This document shows positions 6,364 through 10,951 of a stretch of 10,951 bases of DNA, one piece after another (within the stretch, counting starts at the first letter, position 1; every line of letters begins with the position of its first letter). The DNA lies in assembly GCA_910587785.1 (NCBI GenBank), contig CAJUOA010000102.1:1-10951 (forward strand). The letters run 5' to 3'. The notes below the pieces were generated by a model. It ran no database searches, had not been told where the DNA came from, and worked only from the letters and a program-made list of their open reading frames with translations. This stretch comes from an uncultured Oscillospiraceae bacterium. GTDB taxonomy: Bacteria > Bacillota > Clostridia > Oscillospirales > Oscillospiraceae. A program made the position numbers and the translations under genes.

Positions 6364-7500
6364 ATGGAACTGAAAGACTACCGGGACCAGCTGGACCGGA
6401 TCGACGGGCAGCTGGTGTCCCTCTTCAAAGAGCGCATGGAGACGGTCAAATCCATCGCGGACTACAAGAAGGAGCACAACACCCCCGTCCTGGCCGCCGG
6501 CCGGGAGCGTGAAATTCTCTACCGCGTGACAGGTCTCTGCGGCGAGGAGCTGCAAGAGTACACCAAGCTCCTCTACTCCACCCTGCTGGAGCTGAGCCGG
6601 GACTACCAGGAGGACCGCCTGAACACGGAGGAGTCGAAGCTCTGCCGGGAAATTCTCGCGGCGGCGGAGCACTCCGGGACCTTCCCCGGCCGGGCCGTGG
6701 TGGCATGTCAGGGCATGGAGGGCGCTTACTCCCAGATGGCCTGCGACAAGCTGTTCTCCCTGCCCCAGATCATGTACTTCAACCGCTTCGACGGCGTCTT
6801 CCGCGCCGTGGAGGCCGGGATGTGCCGCTACGGCATCCTGCCCATCGAGAACAGCTCCGCCGGTTCCGTCACCGAGGTCTACGACCTCATGGAGAAGTAC
6901 AACTGCAAGATCGTGCGCAGTCTGAAGCTGAAGATCGAGCACTGCCTGCTTGCAAAGCCCGGCGCGAAGCTCTCCGATATCAAAGAGGTGGTGGCCCACG
7001 AGCAGGCCCTCAACCAGTGCGGCGAGTTCCTCAAGGTCCGCGGCGTGAAGATCACCATCTTCAGCAACAACGCCGCCGCCGCCCAGTACGTCTCCCAGAG
7101 CGATCGCACGGACATCGCCGCCATCGCCTCGGCAGGCTGTGCGGACCTCTACGGCCTGCACATTCTCACGGACCGGGTCTCCAACACGGACCACAACTAC
7201 ACCCGCTTCATCTGCATTTCCAAAAATCTGGAAATTTTCGAGGGGGCCAACCGGATCACCTTCGTGGCCTCCGCCAGCCACCGGCCCGGGTCCCTCTACA
7301 GCCTCCTGGCCAAGTTCGCCGCCAAGGGCATGAACATCAGCAAGCTGGAGAGCCGTCCCATCCCCGGAAAGGACTTCGAGTTCCGCTTCTACTTCGACGT
7401 GGAGGCCTCCGTGCACAGTCCGGACACCCAGAAGATCCTCAGCCAGCTGGAGAAGGAGGACTTCTTCACCTTCCTCGGCGCGTACAGCGAGGTGTCCTGA
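6364..7500 (+). CDS. pheA: Bifunctional chorismate mutase / prephenate dehydratase (P-protein)
   Basis: Two reactions take chorismate through prephenate to phenylpyruvate. Residues 1-85 form an AroQ-type helical chorismate mutase (Arg7, Arg24, Lys35 and the REREIL region at 47-52 match active-site positions). Residues 110-285 are the dehydratase: CQGMEGAYSQ (115-124), LPIENSSAGSV (159-169), AHEQAL (211-216) and the catalytic NYTRF (278-282). From about 296 there is an ACT domain with HRPGSLYSLL (306-315) and the ESRP signature (329-332), which in this family binds phenylalanine for feedback inhibition. Total length is 378, normal for the fused form. It supplies prephenate to TyrA as well as to its own dehydratase. 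GGAGGG at 6352-6357 precedes ATG 6364, two bases after aroC stops. Confidence 0.96.
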   Translation: MELKDYRDQLDRIDGQLVSLFKERMETVKSIADYKKEHNTPVLAAGREREILYRVTGLCGEELQEYTKLLYSTLLELSRDYQEDRLNTEESKLCREILAAAEHSGTFPGRAVVACQGMEGAYSQMACDKLFSLPQIMYFNRFDGVFRAVEAGMCRYGILPIENSSAGSVTEVYDLMEKYNCKIVRSLKLKIEHCLLAKPGAKLSDIKEVVAHEQALNQCGEFLKVRGVKITIFSNNAAAAQYVSQSDRTDIAAIASAGCADLYGLHILTDRVSNTDHNYTRFICISKNLEIFEGANRITFVASASHRPGSLYSLLAKFAAKGMNISKLESRPIPGKDFEFRFYFDVEASVHSPDTQKILSQLEKEDFFTFLGAYSEVS

Positions 7501-8723
7501 TGGAGTTCGCTCTCTTAGGCGAAAAGCTGGGCCACAGCTTCTCCCCCCAGATCCACCGGGCCCTGGCGGGCTGTGACTACCAGCTCCTGCCCACGCCGCC
7601 GGAGGCGGTGGCGGACCTCTTCCGCCGCCGGGACTTCCGGGGGCTCAACGTGACCATCCCCTACAAGCAGACGGTGATGCCCCTGTGCGACGAGATCGAC
7701 CCCCGCGCCGCCGCTATCGGGGCGGTGAACACGGTGGTGAACCGGGGCGGGCGGCTCACTGGATACAACACGGACATCGACGGGCTCATCTACCTGGCCC
7801 GGCGGACCGGCGTGGACATGGCCGGGAAGAAGGTGGTGATCCTGGGCTCCGGCGGCACCGGCCGCACCGCCCGTGCCGCCGCCGGGGAGCTGGGGGCGGC
7901 GGAGATCGTGACCGTCTCCCGCGGTGGGGAGGACAACTATGAAACCCTCTCCCGCCATGCCGATGCCCAGGTGCTTCTCAACACCACCCCTGTGGGGATG
8001 TACCCCAACTGCGGCGTCTCGCCGGTGTCCCTGGACGCCTTTCCCCATCTGGAGGGGGTGCTGGACGTGGTCTACAACCCCCTGCGCACCGCCCTGCTTC
8101 TGGAGGCCCGGGAGAGGGGGCTCCCCTGCTCCTGCGGCCTGCCCATGCTGGTGGCCCAGGCGTGGCGGGCGGAGGAGCTCTTTACCGGGAGCGCCATCCC
8201 TGCGGAGACGGTGGAGGCGGTCCTGGCGGGGCTTACCGCACAGCTTGAAAATGTGGTCCTCATCGGGATGCCCGGGTGCGGCAAGAGCACCGTAGGCCGC
8301 GCCCTGGCCCGGCGGCAGGGAAAGGCTTTCCTGGATCTGGACCGCCTCATCGAGGAGCGGGCGGGGAAGTCCATCCCCGCCATCTTCGCCCAGGAGGGGG
8401 AGGAGGCCTTCCGAACCCTGGAGAGCTGGGCCGTCCGGGAGGCGGGGGCCCGAACCGGCTGTGTCATCAGCACCGGCGGCGGCGTGGTCACACGGGCGGA
8501 GAACTGCGCGCCCCTGCGGCAAAACGGCGTTATCATCCATCTCACGCGTCCCCTGGACCGCTTGCCCACGGCGGGCCGTCCGGTGTCCCAGAGCACGGAC
8601 CTGCAAACGCTTTGGGAGCGGCGCAGGGGCCTCTACGCCGCTTTCGCGGACCGGACCGTGGACAACGGCGGGCCCCTGGAGGAGACGCTGGATACCATCG
8701 AAAAGGAGCTGAGCGCCCTATGA
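7500..8723 (+). CDS. aroE-aroK: Shikimate dehydrogenase-shikimate kinase fusion
   Basis: One 407-residue frame encodes two consecutive enzymes. Residues 1-245 are AroE: GHSFSP (11-16, Ser13/Ser15 for shikimate), NVTIPYK (50-56, catalytic Lys56), GAVNT (74-78), YNTDIDG (89-95, catalytic Asp92), the NADP-binding loop LGSGGTGR (115-122) and NTTPVGM (161-167). Residues 249-407 are AroK: Walker A GMPGCGKST (256-264), DLD (279-281), FRTLE (304-308), STGGGV (324-329) and TAGRP (357-361) in the lid region. The linker is only a few residues and no stop or internal start separates the halves. It would carry out dehydroshikimate reduction and shikimate phosphorylation in one polypeptide. The ATG overlaps the pheA stop (TGATG); GAGG is at 7489-7492. 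Both halves keep their catalytic residues. Confidence 0.95.
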   Translation: MEFALLGEKLGHSFSPQIHRALAGCDYQLLPTPPEAVADLFRRRDFRGLNVTIPYKQTVMPLCDEIDPRAAAIGAVNTVVNRGGRLTGYNTDIDGLIYLARRTGVDMAGKKVVILGSGGTGRTARAAAGELGAAEIVTVSRGGEDNYETLSRHADAQVLLNTTPVGMYPNCGVSPVSLDAFPHLEGVLDVVYNPLRTALLLEARERGLPCSCGLPMLVAQAWRAEELFTGSAIPAETVEAVLAGLTAQLENVVLIGMPGCGKSTVGRALARRQGKAFLDLDRLIEERAGKSIPAIFAQEGEEAFRTLESWAVREAGARTGCVISTGGGVVTRAENCAPLRQNGVIIHLTRPLDRLPTAGRPVSQSTDLQTLWERRRGLYAAFADRTVDNGGPLEETLDTIEKELSAL

Positions 8724-9157
8724 AGCTGCTGTTTCTCAACGGCCCCAACCTGAATATGCTGGGCATCCGGGAGCCGGATATCTACGGCCGGGAGACCTAC
8801 GCCGCCCTGGAGCAGTATATCCGGGACTTCTGCGGAGAGCTGGGGATCGAATGCGAGATCTTCCAGTCCAACCACGAGGGGGTCCTGGTGGACGCCATCC
8901 AAGGCGCCTGCGGCAAAATGGACGGCATCGTCATCAACCCCGCCGCCTACACCCACACCAGCGTGGCTCTCCTGGACGCGCTGAAAGCAGTGGGGCTCCC
9001 GGCGGTGGAGGTCCACCTGTCCGACGTCTCCAGGCGGGAGGACTTCCGGCAGGTGTCCTATGTCCGCCTGGCCTGCTGCAAGACCTTCGCCGGGCACGGC
9101 TTTGCGGGCTACCGCATGGCGGCGGAGCACTTGCTGTCCCTGGCCGAAAAAGGATAA
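8720..9157 (+). CDS. aroQ: 3-dehydroquinate dehydratase, type II
   Basis: Dehydrates 3-dehydroquinate to 3-dehydroshikimate. The 145-residue length is typical of the dodecameric type II enzyme. Motifs are NGPNLNMLG (7-15), Arg17 and Tyr22 of the flexible active-site loop (IREPDIYG), QSNHEG (49-54), INPAAYTHTS (72-81, Asn73), EVHLSD (97-102, His99) and REDFR (106-110). It overlaps the aroE-aroK stop by ATGA, with GGAG at 8705-8708. It completes the set needed for all seven steps to chorismate. No terminator follows in the 50 nt before the next gene. Confidence 0.96.
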   Translation: MKLLFLNGPNLNMLGIREPDIYGRETYAALEQYIRDFCGELGIECEIFQSNHEGVLVDAIQGACGKMDGIVINPAAYTHTSVALLDALKAVGLPAVEVHLSDVSRREDFRQVSYVRLACCKTFAGHGFAGYRMAAEHLLSLAEKG

Positions 9158-9183
9158 CCATTTTCCCGGCTTTCACATACAAT
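9155..9183 (+). promoter_or_regulatory. Possible weak promoter ahead of the ferritin-like gene
   Basis: TACAAT at 9178-9183 is a good -10 hexamer, but the sequence 17 nt upstream (TAACCA at 9155-9160) matches the -35 consensus at only three of six positions. It lies in the longest gap between genes after the aro block, so separate expression of the last two genes is plausible. Read-through from aroQ is equally possible, because the small inverted repeat here (9158-9162/9181-9185) has no T run. Confidence 0.3.
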
Positions 9184-9207
9184 GGCCTAGTAAAGGAGGC
9201 TGTTGTC

Positions 9208-9912
9208 ATGGAAAACAACCTGTTCAGCGGCGGGCCGGACGTCTCCGCCGCCTACGATTACCGCGTATACGACCGTGTCTGGCAGAGAGTGGCCCCCGGC
9301 GTGGACCCCTACGAGGGCGCGCCCGCCGCCGGTGCTGACGCGCCCCAGGCTCCGGCGGGGCCTGTCCAGGGGGCTCCCGCATCCGCCGCTCCTGCTGTCC
9401 CTGCCGCACCGGCGGTCCCGGCGGCTCCTCGATCGGAGATATCCCCCGCTCAGGAGGACACCCTGCCGGGGGCGGAGCAGGACCCCTGCTGTATGGGCAC
9501 CGCTGCCCGGGAGTCCCTGGAAGTGCTGGAGGGCTTCATCCAGGAGGAGCTGGCCGGCTGCCGCTGCTGTCAGTCTTTGTCCTGCAAGGTGAAAAACGCG
9601 AATGCCGCCAAACTCCTGCGGCGGATCGCCGCGGAGAAACGGTGCGCCGCCCGGGACCTGTGCGCGGCCTATTTCCTCATCACCGGCACGCAGTACGCCC
9701 CCGCGATCACTATCGAGCGCAAGTGCTGGGAGAACCTGGCCCAGGCCCTGCGCTCCTGCTATCACCAGGAGGCCTGCAACGGCTTCAACTACCAGCGCGC
9801 CGCTGACGGGACAACTGATGTCTGCCTGCAAAAGCTGCTCATCCGTCTGGGGGAGCAGGCCTACCGGCGGGCGGAGGAGGTCCAGGCGCTGTTGGGGTGC
9901 CTGCTCTGTTGA
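9208..9912 (+). CDS. Cysteine-rich ferritin-like domain protein
   Basis: A 234-residue protein of unknown function. Residues 1-35 form a distinct N-terminal segment (AAYDYRVYDRVWQRV). Residues 36-75 are an Ala/Pro-rich linker with repeated APA and VPA units. From about 98 to 231 there are four amphipathic helices resembling a ferritin-like bundle, with candidate metal ligands at Glu113/114, Glu143, Glu175 and Glu216. Where rubrerythrin-like proteins carry ExxH, this one has EKRC (143-146). Fourteen cysteines occur, all after residue 93, including a CRCC cluster at 118-121 and a terminal CLLC. No signal peptide or transmembrane helix is seen. AAAGGAGG at 9192-9199 lies 8 nt before the ATG. The fold assignment rests on helix pattern and the YFLITG region; metal binding is inference. 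Confidence 0.85.
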   Translation: MENNLFSGGPDVSAAYDYRVYDRVWQRVAPGVDPYEGAPAAGADAPQAPAGPVQGAPASAAPAVPAAPAVPAAPRSEISPAQEDTLPGAEQDPCCMGTAARESLEVLEGFIQEELAGCRCCQSLSCKVKNANAAKLLRRIAAEKRCAARDLCAAYFLITGTQYAPAITIERKCWENLAQALRSCYHQEACNGFNYQRAADGTTDVCLQKLLIRLGEQAYRRAEEVQALLGCLLC

Positions 9913-9920
9913 GCAGGCAC
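9897..9920 (+). other. Perfect stem-loop spanning a stop codon
   Basis: Positions 9897-9906 pair perfectly with 9911-9920 (10 bp, loop TGTT), and the TGA of the ferritin-like gene lies across the loop and right arm. No T run follows on either strand, so it is not a standard terminator. It may act in mRNA processing or 3'-end stability between this gene and the HD-domain gene. Confidence 0.7.
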
Positions 9921-9950
9921 ATATCGGAAGAATACAAAGGAGAAACACAT

Positions 9951-10529
9951 ATGCTGAACACCAGAGAAGAGGCGTTTGCCCTGCTGCGCCGGTACAATCA
10001 GGAGCCCTTCCATATCCTCCACGCCTTGACCGTAGAGGGAGTCATGGCCTGGTATGCCAAGGAACTGGGTTATGGGGACCAGGCGGATTTCTGGGCCATG
10101 GCGGGCCTTCTGCACGACATCGATTTTGAGCAGTGGCCGGACCGGCACTGCCAAAAGGCATCCGAGCTCCTGCGGGAGGCGGGGGCTGACGAGGCGCTGA
10201 TCCACGCGGTGGTCTGCCACGGCTTCGGGCTCTGCTCGGACGTTGAGCCGGAGCACGAGATGGAGAAGGTGCTCTTTGCCGCCGACGAGCTGACCGGGCT
10301 CATCGGCGCGGCGGCGAAGATGCGTCCCAGCAAGAGTGTGCAGGACATGGAGGTCAGCAGTCTGAAGAAGAAGTTCAAGGACAAGAAATTTGCCGCCGGA
10401 TGCAGCCGGGACGTCATCCGCGAGGGCGCGGAGCGCCTTGGCTGGGAGCTGGATACGCTGATGGAGCGGACTATCCTGGCCATGCGCAGCTGTGAGGATG
10501 CGGTGAACGCAGCCATGGAGGCACTGTAA
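9951..10529 (+). CDS. HD-domain protein (putative metal-dependent phosphohydrolase)
   Basis: A 192-residue soluble protein with an HD-superfamily metal site: His24, the His55-Asp56 doublet in LLHDIDFEQWP, His85/His90 in HAVVCHG, and Asp112 in FAADELTG. Such domains usually hydrolyse phosphate esters of nucleotides or related compounds, but the substrate cannot be read from sequence. A long, positively charged stretch (KKKFKDKKF, 139-147) follows the domain. To my recollection, close relatives of this size are common single genes in Clostridia. ATG 9951 is preceded by AAAGGAG at 9936-9942. It sits 38 nt after the ferritin-like gene and before a strong terminator, so the two are probably co-transcribed. 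No functional link to aromatic synthesis is evident. Confidence 0.88.
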   Translation: MLNTREEAFALLRRYNQEPFHILHALTVEGVMAWYAKELGYGDQADFWAMAGLLHDIDFEQWPDRHCQKASELLREAGADEALIHAVVCHGFGLCSDVEPEHEMEKVLFAADELTGLIGAAAKMRPSKSVQDMEVSSLKKKFKDKKFAAGCSRDVIREGAERLGWELDTLMERTILAMRSCEDAVNAAMEAL

Positions 10530-10553
10530 AATTCTGATTTTCAGGTCGTTTTT

Positions 10554-10588
10554 CTTCCCCTTTCTCATCAGAGAGAGGGGAAGTTTTT
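10554..10588 (+). terminator. Rho-independent terminator closing the gene cluster
   Basis: Positions 10554-10566 pair with 10571-10583 (13 bp, one G-U, loop ATCA), followed by TTTTT and more T-rich sequence. It lies 24 nt after the HD-domain stop codon and is the only good terminator downstream of the attenuator, so the longest operon transcript would end here. Confidence 0.92.
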
Positions 10589-10718
10589 GATTGGTTTTGA
10601 TTTATGTTCTCTTAATTGTTAAAACCGCTATGAAGAGGCACAATTTTCCAAAAAAATAATATATTTTGGGGAAATTTGAGGGATTTTGAAATTGAAAGAT
10701 AGATTTTTGATAAATATC

Positions 10719-10837
10719 CTACCAGTCAGCTACCAGCTATCCATCTTTCAGAAACCCTGCGATTCCGTGTTCCATAACCAAATTTCTTAACATAGGTTGA
10801 ACTTTTGCTACCAGCTCACAAAAATCCGCTACCAAAA
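10719..10837. repeat. Short repeated CTACCA motif, four copies
   Basis: CTACCAG occurs at 10719-10725 and 10730-10736, and again at 10808-10814. CTACCA occurs at 10829-10834. Two of the copies share the longer GCTACCAGCT (10729-10738 and 10807-10816). Spacing is irregular, so this is not a CRISPR or simple tandem repeat. It could be binding-site clusters or chance. Confidence 0.4.
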
Positions 10838-10894
10838 TTTTATCTTCAAATCTGGAAGCCCTTGTACCACAACACTTTCCAGTCTCCTCCTTTC

Positions 10895-10908
10895 TGCCCC
10901 AAGGGGCA
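10895..10908. repeat. 14-nt perfect palindrome
   Basis: TGCCCCAAGGGGCA reads the same on both strands. It lies in the otherwise AT-rich tail, 17 nt before the larger palindrome at the window end. As a hairpin its 2-nt loop is tight, so a DNA-level site for a dimeric protein is as likely as an RNA role. Confidence 0.45.
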
Positions 10909-10925
10909 TGGCACTCCCCTGATTG

Positions 10926-10951
10926 CCTCAAAAAGTTGTAACTTTTTGAGG
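10926..10951. repeat. Perfect 26-nt palindrome at the window end
   Basis: The arm 10926-10937 (CCTCAAAAAGTT) is the exact reverse complement of 10940-10951, separated by GT. It would form a strong hairpin on either strand and could be a bidirectional terminator or the end of a repeat. The window stops exactly at its last base, so its continuation is unseen. The arm shares ACTTTTT with the palindrome at 1-28 but is otherwise different. Confidence 0.7.

Larger units (their letters stand above)
10589..10925. other. AT-rich intergenic tail, no convincing gene
   Basis: Base composition shifts sharply to AT-rich, especially at 10600-10720, unlike the GC-rich cluster before it. I see no reading frame with a credible ribosome binding site on either strand. 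A minus-strand open frame covers 10737-10931 (64 codons from TTG) but lacks a well-placed binding site at that start. A purine-rich AAAGGAGG on the minus strand (10886-10893) leads only to very short frames. The stretch may be decayed sequence or the edge of an inserted element. Confidence 0.5.

Noticed and set aside
6705..7499. Long N-terminal extension of the AroE-AroK frame into pheA
   Set aside because: The extension translates pheA out of frame into Arg/His/Pro-rich sequence. The AroE family N-terminus begins at ATG 7500 with a ribosome binding site just upstream.
9158..9185. Terminator after aroQ
   Set aside because: Only a 5-bp inverted repeat (CCATT/AATGG) with a long loop and no T run, too weak to end transcription.
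10719..10837. CRISPR-like repeat array
   Set aside because: The repeated motif is only 6-10 nt with irregular spacing, and there are no repeat-spacer units or cas genes.
10737..10931. 64-codon minus-strand frame in the AT-rich tail
   Set aside because: The start is a TTG inside a palindrome without a placed ribosome binding site, and I recognise no domain. It could be a decayed fragment but this cannot be supported here.

Overview
The window carries a complete, tightly packed operon for phenylalanine and tyrosine biosynthesis, entirely on the + strand, with two accessory genes behind it. The coding DNA is GC-rich. The genes have strong AGGAGG-type ribosome binding sites, sigma-A-type promoter hexamers, a Thermotoga-like DAHP synthase, a type II dehydroquinase and small conserved proteins of the type seen in gut Clostridia. 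I infer a high-GC member of the Clostridia (Oscillospiraceae, in the Flavonifractor/Lawsonibacter/Pseudoflavonifractor range). The genus is a guess from style, not from an alignment.

Layout. Positions 1-62 hold a perfect 28-nt palindrome and a rho-independent terminator that probably closes the gene upstream of the window. Positions 111-362 hold a promoter and a leader with a short aromatic-rich reading frame (171-233, YYFWYFIY near its end), pairing segments and a strong terminator (282-324). This is the architecture of a ribosome-mediated attenuator, and it is the most interesting feature here. Structural genes follow: aroF (363), tyrA (1405), a SAM-dependent methyltransferase of unknown role (2265), aroB (3065), aroA (4117), aroC (5285), pheA (6364), an aroE-aroK fusion (7500) and aroQ (8720-9157). 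Gaps are at most 14 nt and several genes overlap. After a 50-nt gap come a cysteine-rich ferritin-like protein (9208-9912) and an HD-domain protein (9951-10529), closed by a terminator at 10554-10588. The last ~360 bases are AT-rich, contain no convincing gene, and end in a perfect 26-nt palindrome.

How it works together. AroF, AroB, AroQ, AroE-AroK, AroA and AroC cover all seven steps from erythrose 4-phosphate and PEP to chorismate. PheA converts chorismate to prephenate (mutase domain) and prephenate to phenylpyruvate (dehydratase domain). TyrA takes prephenate to hydroxyphenylpyruvate. Control appears layered: transcription through the leader, probable feedback on AroF through its N-terminal regulatory domain, and probable phenylalanine feedback on PheA through its ACT domain. 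No trp genes are present, but the leader contains a Trp codon, as expected if the operon also feeds chorismate to tryptophan.
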